A stretch of 64,000 nt of DNA from Stagnihabitans sp038231395 (GTDB lineage: Bacteria > Pseudomonadota > Alphaproteobacteria > Rhodobacterales > Rhodobacteraceae): positions 1 to 64,000 of the forward strand of contig JBBRLL010000008.1 in assembly GCA_038231395.1 (NCBI GenBank). Direction: 5' to 3'. Below, piece by piece: positions 36,134 through 44,421 of the stretch. A program made the position numbers and the translations under genes. How positions within the stretch are numbered: position 1 is the first letter of the stretch; every line of letters begins with the position of its first letter. The notes under the pieces were generated by a model. It saw only the letters and a list, made by a program, of their open reading frames with translations. It was not told where the DNA came from and ran no database searches.

Positions 36134-37561
36134 TCAGTCATCCTTGCCATTGAAGATTGTGTCTTTCGAGATCCGCTCTGCCTTGGGAATTTCCGGCCCG
36201 TCGGCGTCAGTGATCCAGATGCGCAGCGGCAGATGGTGGGCGGTGGCCGCGACGCTTCCGGTTTTGGCGGTCGCGTAAAGACGCTTCTCCAAGGTCTCGT
36301 TGGCCTTGACCAGAACGCGCAACGCCGTGGTGCCCTCCAGCGTCAGCGTCACATCGTCGCCCACAGCGGCAGAGAAGGTGAACCAGCGGTCCTCGCCATG
36401 CTTGTTGCGCAACCGCATGTCATAAGCGTTGCGGATCGAACCGTCCGACAAGACCACATGGGTCGGATTGCGCACCGGAGAGATGGAAACGTCAAGGTTG
36501 GCGCGCAGGAACAGGGCTGCGATCAGGCCGATCCCGATACCGCCCCACAGCACCGTATAAACCAAAGTGCGCGGCCGCAGGATGTGCTTCCAGATCGGCT
36601 TGTCGTGCAGGCCCGCCTTCTCCAAAGGCTCATCCGTCAGGGACAGATAGCCGATCAGGCTTAGCGGCTTGCCGATTTTCGCCATCGTCGCGTCACAGGC
36701 GTCAATGCAAAGGCCACAGGTGATGCAGGCCATTTGCTGACCGTTGCGGATGTCGATCCCCATCGGGCAGACGTTGACGCAAGCCATGCAGTCGATGCAA
36801 TCGCCGTTGCCCTCCACCGTCTGTTTGCCACGCGGTTCGCCACGCCAGCTGCGGTAGCCGATAGTCAAGGTCTCTTCGTCCATCATCGCGGCCTGAATAC
36901 GCGGCCATGGGCAGGCGTAGATGCATATCTGCTCGCGCGCAAATCCGCCGAAAAAGAAGGTGGTGAAGGTCAGAAGCGCCATTGTGCCATAGGCTATCGG
37001 GCTGGCTGTGCCGTGGATCAGGTCGTGAAACAATTTCGGCGCATCGGTGAAATAGAACACCCAGGCCCCGCCGGTGCCAAGGCCGATCAACAGCCAGATC
37101 CACCATTTCACGCCATTCTTGATCAGCTTTTCCCAGTTCCAAGGCTGCCGATGCAGGCGGATGCGGGCGTTGCGGTCGCCCTCGACCCAACGTTCGACAA
37201 GGATATAAAGGTCGGTCCAGACGGTCTGCGGGCAAGCATAGCCGCACCAGACCCGCCCGACCGCAGAGGTAAACAGGAATAGCCCCAGCCCCGCCATGAT
37301 CAGAAGGCCCGCCACAAAGTAGAATTCGTTGGGCCAAATCTCGATCATGAAGAAGAAAAATCGGCGTCCCGACAGGTCCAAAAGAACGGCCTGATCGGGC
37401 AGCAGCGGGCCACGGTCCCGACGCAGCCACGGCGTCAGGTAGTAGATGCCCAGCATGAAGCCCATCAGCCACCACTTGAGCGTGCGGAACTTGCCCGAGA
37501 CCCGGCGTGGGAAAATCGGCTCGCGAGGCGCGTAAAGCTTTGGTTCGTCGGTGCTGGCCAT
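36134..37561 (-). CDS. ccoG: cbb3 oxidase accessory protein CcoG (Fe-S, Cu reductase type)
   Basis: This 475-residue inner-membrane iron-sulfur protein of the RdxA/FixG family reduces Cu(II) and supports cbb3 assembly. Several membrane helices are present, with the early motif GRVWCGYACPQTVWTD. Two 4Fe-4S motifs follow: CIDCMACVNVCPMG and CITCGLCIDACD. A periplasmic FixG-type Ig-like domain forms the C-terminus. It is the first gene of ccoGHIS and has its own FNR-type box 53 bases upstream. A strong hairpin separates it from ccoP. Confidence 0.95.
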   Translation of the reverse strand: MASTDEPKLYAPREPIFPRRVSGKFRTLKWWLMGFMLGIYYLTPWLRRDRGPLLPDQAVLLDLSGRRFFFFMIEIWPNEFYFVAGLLIMAGLGLFLFTSAVGRVWCGYACPQTVWTDLYILVERWVEGDRNARIRLHRQPWNWEKLIKNGVKWWIWLLIGLGTGGAWVFYFTDAPKLFHDLIHGTASPIAYGTMALLTFTTFFFGGFAREQICIYACPWPRIQAAMMDEETLTIGYRSWRGEPRGKQTVEGNGDCIDCMACVNVCPMGIDIRNGQQMACITCGLCIDACDATMAKIGKPLSLIGYLSLTDEPLEKAGLHDKPIWKHILRPRTLVYTVLWGGIGIGLIAALFLRANLDVSISPVRNPTHVVLSDGSIRNAYDMRLRNKHGEDRWFTFSAAVGDDVTLTLEGTTALRVLVKANETLEKRLYATAKTGSVAATAHHLPLRIWITDADGPEIPKAERISKDTIFNGKDD

Positions 37562-37613
37562 GTCGTCTTTCCTGTTCGCACCTCACTTCTGCACCGCAGC
37601 GCGAAACGGCGCA

Positions 37614-37627
37614 TTGACTTAGGTCAA
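37614..37627. promoter_or_regulatory. FNR-type box upstream of ccoG
   Basis: TTGACTTAGGTCAA is a perfect 5-4-5 palindrome matching the FNR consensus TTGAT-N4-ATCAA in 12 of 14 positions counting the N4. Its 3' edge is 53 bp upstream of the ccoG start. It predicts induction of ccoGHIS under low oxygen. Confidence 0.75.
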
Positions 37628-37737
37628 GCCTTGCGCCCTTTGCAAAGCGGGATGAAACCTGTGGGGCACGGCACTCTGCCAGCCCCGCGATGATCAGACC
37701 GGGAAAGCGGTAACCCTGCGCGCAGGGCCACATTGGG

Positions 37738-37789
37738 CAAAAGCACCGGCACCCCAAAAACCGCGCGAACAGGGGGGGGGTGCCGGTGC
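37738..37789 (-). terminator. terminator after ccoP
   Basis: A perfect 13-bp stem pairs 37743-37755 with 37777-37789 around a 21-nt loop that includes part of a run of nine G. On the minus strand the stem is followed by TTTT. It lies about 40 bp beyond the ccoP stop and separates ccoNOQP from ccoGHIS. Confidence 0.75.
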
Positions 37790-37830
37790 CTATGGCGCCC
37801 CAACGAGGGGTCAGGCGCCACAGCTTGGTG

Positions 37831-38766
37831 TTATTGACCGCCGCCAAGGCTGTGGACATAGACGGCCACGGCGCGGATTTGGTCTTCGGACAGGCGCGGC
37901 GTACTGCCAGCAGCGGCATAACCCCACGACGGCATGACACCGCCCCGACCGTTCTTTATGGTGGCGGTCAGGGTCGCTTCGTCGCCGCCAAACAGCCAGA
38001 TCGCGTCGGTCAGGTTGGGAGAGCCCATGTCCGGATTGCCCTTGCCCGCGTCGCCGTGGCAGGCGGCGCAGTTGTCGGCAAACAACTGGGTGCCAGCCGT
38101 GGCTTTGGCGTCATCGGCTTTCTGGCCAGAGATTTTCAGGACATAGTTGACGGTTTGCTCAACCTGTTCATTGGTCAGCTTGGCCGTGGCCACATCGGCA
38201 AGCGGACCCACCGCCTTGTCCGACCATGCGGGCATGTAAATGCCAACATTGCGGGCGTCCGGGTCGACCGTGTTGCGCACGCCGTGCGTCACCGTGGTGT
38301 GGATGGCGTCCAGCGTGCCACCATAAAGCCAGTCGTTGTCCAGCAGGTTCGGATAGCCTTTGCCGGCCAAGCCTGCAGCCCCTGCCCCGTGACACGGCGC
38401 ACAGTTGGTGGCGAAGATCGACTTGCCAGCCTCCATCGCATAGGATTTCAACGCGGGGTCGCTGTCGATCCCGTTCAGATCGGCGGCAATCAGCTTTGCC
38501 TTGATCGGCGCGTTCAGGTCGTCAAAGGCCTTGATGTCCCGTTCGACATCTGCCCGGCTTGACGCGCCGAGCAGCCCCGGGGTCGCTCCGTGGATCAGCG
38601 GCCATGCCGGATAAAGCACGCCGTAGACGAGGGCAAACAGAATGCACAGATAGAAGGTCCAAAGCCACCAGCGCGGCAGCGGGTTGTTGAGTTCCTCGAT
38701 CCCGTCCCAGGAGTGGCCGGTGGTGCTGACCTTGGCCTTGGGGTCGTCCTTGACTGGCTTGGCCAT
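37831..38766 (-). CDS. ccoP: cbb3-type cytochrome c oxidase subunit III (diheme)
   Basis: This 311-residue membrane-anchored diheme cytochrome c passes electrons to the CcoO/CcoN core. One helix lies near residues 34-55 after a cytoplasmic N-terminus (WDGIEELNNPLPRWW). Two CXXCH heme motifs are visible, CAPCH and CAACH, each in a class I cytochrome c domain, with axial-Met regions YMPAW and GVMPSW. The start is 3 bases after the ccoQ stop. It is the last gene of ccoNOQP and is followed by a terminator. Confidence 0.97.
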   Translation of the reverse strand: MAKPVKDDPKAKVSTTGHSWDGIEELNNPLPRWWLWTFYLCILFALVYGVLYPAWPLIHGATPGLLGASSRADVERDIKAFDDLNAPIKAKLIAADLNGIDSDPALKSYAMEAGKSIFATNCAPCHGAGAAGLAGKGYPNLLDNDWLYGGTLDAIHTTVTHGVRNTVDPDARNVGIYMPAWSDKAVGPLADVATAKLTNEQVEQTVNYVLKISGQKADDAKATAGTQLFADNCAACHGDAGKGNPDMGSPNLTDAIWLFGGDEATLTATIKNGRGGVMPSWGYAAAGSTPRLSEDQIRAVAVYVHSLGGGQ

Positions 38767-38769
38767 GGC

Positions 38770-38949
38770 TTAAGCCTCCTTTTCGGGCGCGGGTTTCTTG
38801 TCATTCTGGAAGATCAGGTTGGCGGCCTCTTGCTGGCCAACTGCAGCGCCGGGGCGAAACACCCAGATCACGGCACCGACAAAGAACAGCGTCAAGGCCA
38901 GCAGCGCCCAACTGTCCGCCATTTCACGCAGGAAGGTATAGTGTTCCAT
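38770..38949 (-). CDS. ccoQ: cbb3-type cytochrome c oxidase subunit CcoQ
   Basis: This small subunit of 59 residues has one membrane helix (about 13-31, WALLALTLFFVGAVIWVF) and a charged tail ending EKEA. The short leader MEHYTFLREMADSW, the position between ccoO and ccoP and the size all match CcoQ/FixQ. It stabilises the interaction of CcoP with the oxidase core. It begins 8 bp after the ccoO stop and ends 3 bp before ccoP. Confidence 0.93.
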   Translation of the reverse strand: MEHYTFLREMADSWALLALTLFFVGAVIWVFRPGAAVGQQEAANLIFQNDKKPAPEKEA

Positions 38950-38957
38950 GATCCCCC

Positions 38958-39686
38958 CTACCGTGACGCATCTGGCGTGAAGGTCGAAAAATCGACCAGC
39001 GTGCCCAGCATCTGCAGATAGGCGATCAGGGCATCCATCTCCGAAATGCCCGGCTCGCCGTCAAAATTCGCCACGGTGACCTTGGAGCCATAGCGCTTGA
39101 TCAGCCCGGTGCTGTCGCCATCGGGGTTGTCCTGCATTGCGAAATCGGCCTTGGCATTGGCAATCTCGTCGTCGGTATAGGGCACGCCGACCATGCGATG
39201 GGTCTTCATCACGTCGTCAATGTAGTCAGAACTGATCGGCGTGGTGGCAAGAAAGTTATACTTCGGCATCACCGATTCCGGCACGATGGCCTCTGGGTTT
39301 GTCAGGTGGTCCACGTGCCACGAGTTCGAATATTTGCCCCCGACCCGCGCCAGATCGGGCCCCGTGCGTTTGGAGCCCCACTGGAACGGATGGTCGTATT
39401 CGGACTCGGCCGCCAGCGAGTAGTGGCCATAGCGCTCCACCTCATCGCGGATCGCGCGGATCATCTGGCTGTGGCACAGATAGCAACCCTCGCGGACATA
39501 GATGTTACGGCCCGCGAGTTCGAGGGGCGTGTAAGGCCGCATGCCCTGCACGGTCTCGATGGTGTTTTGCAGGTAGAACAAGGGCACGATCTGCACCAGC
39601 CCGCCGAGGGTCACCACCAGAAAACTAAGCACCAACAAGAGGGTGGCGTTCTTTTCGATGATCTTGTGTTTGTCCAGAAAAGCCAT
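38958..39686 (-). CDS. ccoO: cbb3-type cytochrome c oxidase subunit II (monoheme)
   Basis: This 242-residue membrane-anchored cytochrome c has one N-terminal helix and a periplasmic heme domain with CYLCH (in YVREGCYLCHSQMIR). The early TLGGLVQIVPLFYLQ and later RTGPDLARVGGKYS are standard CcoO sequence. ATG 39686 gives the usual N-terminus MAFLDKHKIIEKN. It follows ccoN by 13 bp. It passes electrons from CcoP to the binuclear centre in CcoN. Confidence 0.97.
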   Translation of the reverse strand: MAFLDKHKIIEKNATLLLVLSFLVVTLGGLVQIVPLFYLQNTIETVQGMRPYTPLELAGRNIYVREGCYLCHSQMIRAIRDEVERYGHYSLAAESEYDHPFQWGSKRTGPDLARVGGKYSNSWHVDHLTNPEAIVPESVMPKYNFLATTPISSDYIDDVMKTHRMVGVPYTDDEIANAKADFAMQDNPDGDSTGLIKRYGSKVTVANFDGEPGISEMDALIAYLQMLGTLVDFSTFTPDASR

Positions 39687-39699
39687 GTTCCGTGCCCCC

Positions 39700-41301
39700 T
39701 TATTCAGCCGGAACGCCAGCATATGCGGTGGCCCGGGCGGGCTGCGCATTCACCGTCATCCAAAGATTGTAGACCATGATCAGACCGCCGGTCAGGTACA
39801 TCGCCCCGCCCAGACCCCTGACCACATACATCGGGAACTTCGCGGCCACCGTGTCGGCGAAAGCGTTCACCAGGAAGCCGTTTGCATCGACCTCGCGCCA
39901 CATCAGGCCCTCCATGATGCCCGACACCCACATCGAGGCCGCGTAAAGCACGATCCCGATGGTGGCCAACCAGAAGTGCCAGCTGACCAGTTTCAAGCTG
40001 TAAAGACCCTCACGGTTCCACAGACGCGGAGTGAGGAAGTAGAGGACCGAGAAAGTGATCATCCCGTTCCAGCCCAAAGCGCCGGAGTGGACATGGCCGA
40101 TGGTCCAGTCGGTATAGTGGCTGAGCGAGTTGACGGCCTTGATCGACATGACCGGGCCTTCGAACGTGCTCATCCCATAGAACCCGATGGCGATCACCAT
40201 CATCCGCAGCACCGGATCGGTGCGCAGCTTGTCCCAGGCACCAGACAGCGTCATCAGCCCGTTGATCATCCCGCCCCAGCTTGGCATCCACAGCATGACC
40301 GAAAACACCATGCCAAGGGTCGAGGCCCAATCCGGCAAAGCGGTGTAGTGCAGGTGGTGCGGACCCGCCCAGATATAAAGGAAGATCAGGGCCCAGAAGT
40401 GGATGATGCTAAGTTTGTAGCTGTAAACTGGCTGTTCGACCTGCTTGGGCACAAAGTAATACATCATGCCAAGGAAACCGGCGGTCAAAAAGAAGCCGAC
40501 GGCGTTGTGGCCATACCACCACTGGACCATCGCATCCTGAACACCCGAATAAACCGGCACCGACAAGGACGACAGCATCGACACCGGAATGGCCGCGTTG
40601 TTGACCAGATGCAGCATCGCGACCGTGACGATCATCGACAGGTAGAACCAGTTGGCCACATAGATATGCGGCTCCCGGCGCATGACCAAAGTGCCGACAA
40701 AGACTGCCAGAAAAGCCACCCAGACTATCGTGATCCAGATGTCGATATACCAGACCGGCTCGGCATATTCCTTGCCCTCGGTGCCGCCCAGAATGTAGGA
40801 CGACGCCGCCAGTACAATCATAAGCTGCCAGCCCCAGAACACGAACCAACCCAGATTGCCGCCCCACAGCCGCGCGGCGCTGGTGCGCTGCACCACGTAA
40901 AACGCGCTCATGATCAGGGCGTTACCGCCAAAGGCGAAGATCACGGCAGAGGTGTGCAAAGGCCGCAACCGGCCAAAGTTCAAAATGCCATCCGTCACGT
41001 TGCCCAGATTGAGCGACGGAAACGCCAGCTGGAAGGCAATGACCACCCCCACCAGAAAGCCGACGATCCCCCAGAACGAGGTGGCAATCACCCCAGCCCG
41101 GATCACCCCGTCCTGATATTCATTCGGGTTGGTCGTCTTGTCCTCACCTACATTGCGCAACACATAAATGAAGGCAATCGCTGCTGCGATGGCCGTCTCG
41201 ATGGCGTTGACCTCATAGGGAAGATCGTGCGCGTAATTGGCGGCGATGGCGGCGGCAAGCCCCACGCCAGCCAGCACGATCAGTTTGGCGTAGTCCCACA
41301 T
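39700..41301 (-). CDS. ccoN: cbb3-type cytochrome c oxidase subunit I
   Basis: This 533-residue catalytic subunit of the heme-copper oxidase has about 12 or more helices. It binds a low-spin heme b and the heme b3-CuB centre. Visible His ligands lie in LRPLHTSAVIFAFGGN, VQWWYGHNAVGFFLTAGF, GPHHLHYTALPDW and DWTIGHVHSGALGWNG. The CuB-crosslinked Tyr of C-type oxidases lies in a different helix than in A-type oxidases, and the region GHNAVGFF...YYF fits. The enzyme is a high-affinity terminal oxidase for low oxygen. Two FNR-type boxes lie upstream. Confidence 0.98.
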   Translation of the reverse strand: MWDYAKLIVLAGVGLAAAIAANYAHDLPYEVNAIETAIAAAIAFIYVLRNVGEDKTTNPNEYQDGVIRAGVIATSFWGIVGFLVGVVIAFQLAFPSLNLGNVTDGILNFGRLRPLHTSAVIFAFGGNALIMSAFYVVQRTSAARLWGGNLGWFVFWGWQLMIVLAASSYILGGTEGKEYAEPVWYIDIWITIVWVAFLAVFVGTLVMRREPHIYVANWFYLSMIVTVAMLHLVNNAAIPVSMLSSLSVPVYSGVQDAMVQWWYGHNAVGFFLTAGFLGMMYYFVPKQVEQPVYSYKLSIIHFWALIFLYIWAGPHHLHYTALPDWASTLGMVFSVMLWMPSWGGMINGLMTLSGAWDKLRTDPVLRMMVIAIGFYGMSTFEGPVMSIKAVNSLSHYTDWTIGHVHSGALGWNGMITFSVLYFLTPRLWNREGLYSLKLVSWHFWLATIGIVLYAASMWVSGIMEGLMWREVDANGFLVNAFADTVAAKFPMYVVRGLGGAMYLTGGLIMVYNLWMTVNAQPARATAYAGVPAE

Positions 41302-41419
41302 AGCCTTGTCCCTTCGTCCCCTGACCCCAAGCTGATCGCCGCGTGCCGATGAGTGTCAGTCACGCGGCACGGTGGGGTTATGACTTCGGCACTTTTGCAG
41401 CACGGGCGCGTGTCTCGCC

Positions 41420-41433
41420 TTGATCCAAATCAA
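41420..41433. promoter_or_regulatory. perfect FNR box between ccoN and the universal stress gene
   Basis: TTGATCCAAATCAA matches the FNR consensus TTGAT-N4-ATCAA at every defined position. It lies about 119 bp before the ccoN start and 87 bp before the divergent universal stress gene, so it may serve ccoN, the stress gene or both. Confidence 0.85.
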
Positions 41434-41451
41434 CTGCCCCTGCCGCGCCGT

Positions 41452-41465
41452 ATGATCCGGATCAA
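41452..41465. promoter_or_regulatory. second FNR-type box, proximal to the universal stress gene
   Basis: ATGATCCGGATCAA matches the FNR consensus with one mismatch in the left half. It lies 55 bp before the universal stress gene start and 32 bp (about three helical turns) from the perfect box, centre to centre. Confidence 0.7.
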
Positions 41466-41520
41466 TGCGCCACTGCGCCAGCCCTGCAATGGTGGGCCTC
41501 TTTAGGAATTGGAGGCTGAC

Positions 41521-42387
41521 ATGGGCTATAAATCCATACTGACCGTCGTGACCAACCCTGCGCACGCCGAAGCGGCGATCGTTGCTGCCGCGCGAATGGC
41601 TTTAAGCTTTGATGCTCATCTGGACGTGTTGGCGCTTGGCGTCGATCAGGCGCAGCTGGGTTACGCCTATATCGGGGCAGAGGCGGTGCTGACCGAATTC
41701 TCGCTGCAACAGGCCGAGACTGACGCCCGTGCCTGTGCCAAAGTGGCCCAAAAGGCGGTGGCAGAGATGGACCCGGCTTTGCGATACAGCATTGAAACCG
41801 TGGTGGCCGAGATGGGCAGCCTGACCGCTGTGGTTGGTCAGGCGTCAGGTTTTGCCGATCTGGTGGTGCAGGCGCGCCCCTTTGGGGACGGGCAGACCTA
41901 TCAAGCCGGTGCCGTGATTGAGGCCGCCCTGTTTGAAGGCCGCGCCCCGGTTCTGATCATTCCCGAACATCTGCTGGACAAAACCGGCGTGCTTGAAGGA
42001 CTTGCCACGCCGCGCCGGGTTCTTCTGGCGTGGAACCAAAGCACCGAGGCGCTGGCGGCGATCAAGCGCGCCTTGCCGCTGCTGAAACGGGCCAACCTTG
42101 TCGACGTGACCGTGGATGACCCGCCGACACGTGGGCCAGAGAGGTCTGATCCGGGCGGCGTTTTGTGCCAGTACCTCGTGCGGCATGGCGTCAAAGCACA
42201 GGTATCGGTTCTTGCAAAAACCCTCCCCAAAGTCGCAGACGTGCTGGCCCGGCACCTGTTGGACGAAGGCTGCGACATGATGGTGATGGGGGCTTATGGC
42301 CATTCGCGCCTGCGCGAAGCGGTGTTGGGCGGCGCCACAAGGGCCGTATTGGAAACCACGATGGTCCCGGTCCTGATGGCCCATTGA
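41521..42387 (+). CDS. universal stress protein with tandem Usp domains
   Basis: This 288-residue protein has two Usp domains. The N-terminal half starts MGYKSILTVVTNPAHAE, and the C-terminal half ends with the nucleotide-binding pattern MMVMGAYGHSRLREAVLGGATRAVL (G-x2-G-x9-G-[ST] type). The first domain lacks this pattern, so only the second is likely to bind ATP. GGAGG precedes the ATG. It sits divergent to ccoN behind FNR-type boxes, an arrangement seen in several Rhodobacteraceae, which suggests expression in microaerobic or anaerobic conditions. Its biochemical role is not known. Confidence 0.9.
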   Translation: MGYKSILTVVTNPAHAEAAIVAAARMALSFDAHLDVLALGVDQAQLGYAYIGAEAVLTEFSLQQAETDARACAKVAQKAVAEMDPALRYSIETVVAEMGSLTAVVGQASGFADLVVQARPFGDGQTYQAGAVIEAALFEGRAPVLIIPEHLLDKTGVLEGLATPRRVLLAWNQSTEALAAIKRALPLLKRANLVDVTVDDPPTRGPERSDPGGVLCQYLVRHGVKAQVSVLAKTLPKVADVLARHLLDEGCDMMVMGAYGHSRLREAVLGGATRAVLETTMVPVLMAH

Positions 42388-42508
42388 GCGTTGGGGCAGG
42401 AACGGCGCGGGGCAACCTCGCGCCGCATTGTAAGGTGTTTGGCGTCTTGCGTCTTAAACCGGCCTCTTGTGTCTTGCCAACCGCGTGCCTGTTCGTCAGG
42501 TCTTCTGT

Positions 42509-42536
42509 GTCTGGCGTCTGGCGTCTGGCGTCTGGC
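42509..42536. repeat. four tandem GTCTGGC heptamers
   Basis: Four perfect copies of GTCTGGC run from 42509 to 42536 and stop one base short of the epmA stop codon. Related GTCTTG words occur 30-70 bp further left. The array lies between the 3' ends of the convergent universal stress gene and epmA. Confidence 0.9.
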
Positions 42537-42537
42537 T

Positions 42538-43575
42538 TCAAGCGACCGGGGTCCAGATCACATCGTCAATCCTTGGCGCATGAGTGGCCAGCATCACCAG
42601 CCGGTCAAACCCCATGGCGATCCCGGAGGCGGGGGGCATCTGCGCCAGTGCGGCCAGAAAATCCTCATCCAGCGGGTAACGTTCGCCGTAAACCCGATGC
42701 TTTTCATCCATCTCTGCCATGAACCGGCGGCGTTGTTCATCGGGGTTGGTCAACTCACCGAACCCGTTGGCGAGTTCAACGCCGCAAGCGTAAAGTTCAA
42801 ACCGTTCTGCAAGACGCGGATCATCGGGGGTGCGGCGGGCCAAGGCTGCCTCGGCCGCAGGGTAACGGTCAAGGATGGTCGGGCGGCCAATCCCCAGATG
42901 CGGCTCCACCCGGGCCACCAGAACCCGCGACAAAAGATCAGACCAGGTGTCATCGGCGGCCACCCGGATGCCAATCGCCGGAAGCTGCCGCGCCAAAGCC
43001 GTGGTGTCCGGCGTGCCATCGGACAGGATCGAGGCGAACAGGTCCACGCCTGCATAGCGCTGCAAAGCCTCTACGACACCCAACCGCTCGGGTTCGGCAA
43101 AGGGGTCGCAGGTCAGATCGCGGTAGCACAGATGAGGGGTGCCTGCGACGCTGCAGGCCATCTGCAGCAGTGCCATGCAATCCTGCATCAGGACGGTGTA
43201 ATCCTCCCCCACCCGATACCATTCCAGCATGGTGAATTCCGGCGCGTGCAGCGGCCCCCTCTCACGGTTGCGCCACACGTGGGACAGCGCGAAAATCCGC
43301 ACCTCCCCCGCCGCCAACAGCTTTTTCATCGCAAACTCGGGGGAGGTGTGCAGATACATCCTGCGCGACTGGCCGTCATTGCCGACGGCCTCGGTGGCAA
43401 AACCATGCAGATGCGCTTCGTTGCCGGGGGAGATTTGCAGGGCCGCTGGATCAACCTCCAGAAAATCCTGCGCGGCAAACCAACCGCGCAAGGCGGTCTG
43501 ACTGCGGTTGCGGGCCAGAAGGGCGGGTCTGCGGTCGGCGTGATGGTCACGCGCCCACCATGAAGTCTGGGTCAT
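42538..43575 (-). CDS. epmA: elongation factor P--beta-lysine ligase (EpmA/GenX/PoxA)
   Basis: This 345-residue paralogue of the lysyl-tRNA synthetase catalytic core lacks the tRNA anticodon-binding domain. It attaches beta-lysine to a conserved Lys of EF-P. Class II synthetase motifs are visible: motif 2 in FALSHVWRNRERG and HAPEFTMLEWY, and motif 3 in GIAMGFDRLVML. The length equals that of EpmA rather than LysS (about 500). It is divergent from efp, its substrate gene, across 100 bp. EpmB, which makes beta-lysine, is not in the window. Confidence 0.94.
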   Translation of the reverse strand: MTQTSWWARDHHADRRPALLARNRSQTALRGWFAAQDFLEVDPAALQISPGNEAHLHGFATEAVGNDGQSRRMYLHTSPEFAMKKLLAAGEVRIFALSHVWRNRERGPLHAPEFTMLEWYRVGEDYTVLMQDCMALLQMACSVAGTPHLCYRDLTCDPFAEPERLGVVEALQRYAGVDLFASILSDGTPDTTALARQLPAIGIRVAADDTWSDLLSRVLVARVEPHLGIGRPTILDRYPAAEAALARRTPDDPRLAERFELYACGVELANGFGELTNPDEQRRRFMAEMDEKHRVYGERYPLDEDFLAALAQMPPASGIAMGFDRLVMLATHAPRIDDVIWTPVA

Positions 43576-43675
43576 GCGGCTTCTCTCTGGCGATTTCCGA
43601 AAAATAGGGGTAAAGGCTCCGCCGATACGGCCTCTCCATAGCGTCCGGGGCCCATGGAAACAAGGAATCCGTTAC

Positions 43676-44242
43676 GTGAAGGTCATCGCATCGTCGCTCC
43701 GCAAGGGCAATATCGTCGAGCTGGACAACAAGCTTTATGTTGTCCTGAAGTCTGAGAATTTCCACCCCGGCAAGGGCACGCCCACAACTTCGGTGGACAT
43801 GCGCCGGATTTCGGATGGCGTGAAGGTGGCGGAACGTTGGCGCACGACCGAGATGGTCGAAAAGGCCACGGTGGACGAGCGCGAGTATGACTATCTTTAT
43901 GAAGACGGCGAAGGCTTCCACTTCATGGAACCGCTAAGCTATGACCAGATTTCGGTGTCCGAAGAGGTCGTGGGCGACGGCAAGGTGTTTCTGAAAGAGG
44001 GCGTGAAAGTCTATATCCAGACTTTTGAGGATGTGGCGATTGCCATCACCCTGCCGTTGAAAGCCACGGTGGAGATTGCTGAAACCGAGCCGGTGACCAA
44101 AGGCCAGACCGCCTCGTCTTCGTACAAACCGGCGATCCTGACCAATGGTCTGCGGGTTCTGGTGCCACCCCATATCGGGCCGGGCACGCGGATCATCATC
44201 AACACCGAAGACCTGACCTATCAGGAACGCGCCAAGGACTGA
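43676..44242 (+). CDS. efp: translation elongation factor P
   Basis: This 188-residue protein rescues ribosomes stalled at polyproline stretches. The start is GTG 43676, with AAGGA before it, giving the family N-terminus MKVIASSLRKGN. The modified residue is Lys33 in HPGKGTP, as expected for the beta-lysylated class. The three domains and the C-terminal GLRVLVPPHIGPGTRIIINTEDLTY are intact. Divergence from epmA supports modification in this organism. Confidence 0.97.
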   Translation: MKVIASSLRKGNIVELDNKLYVVLKSENFHPGKGTPTTSVDMRRISDGVKVAERWRTTEMVEKATVDEREYDYLYEDGEGFHFMEPLSYDQISVSEEVVGDGKVFLKEGVKVYIQTFEDVAIAITLPLKATVEIAETEPVTKGQTASSSYKPAILTNGLRVLVPPHIGPGTRIIINTEDLTYQERAKD

Positions 44243-44421
44243 TCTTTTCCAGGACTTTCTAGCGGGATTGGCGGCATCAAACGGGCGTCGGGGTCGATCT
44301 GTCAAGATCGTGGACCCGGCATTACGCGCCAGAACGCGACCACTCGGGCGGCTGGCGCGTTGGTTGCACCCGGTAGCGGTTGGGGGGTTGAGCCTTAGGC
44401 TTGCGCCACGGATAAGGGGGG

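Noticed and set aside
39643..41352. A 569-codon open frame on the plus strand opposite ccoN
   Set aside because: ccoN is certain from its heme and copper ligands; the antisense product is rich in His, Asp and Pro as expected for antisense of a membrane protein gene.
41356..41565. A 69-codon minus-strand frame across the FNR boxes
   Set aside because: It would run over the promoter region and the start of the universal stress gene; composition is not gene-like.
44243..44421. The gap between efp and hrpB was inspected for tRNA or small RNA
   Set aside because: No cloverleaf, T-loop consensus or terminator-like hairpin was found.
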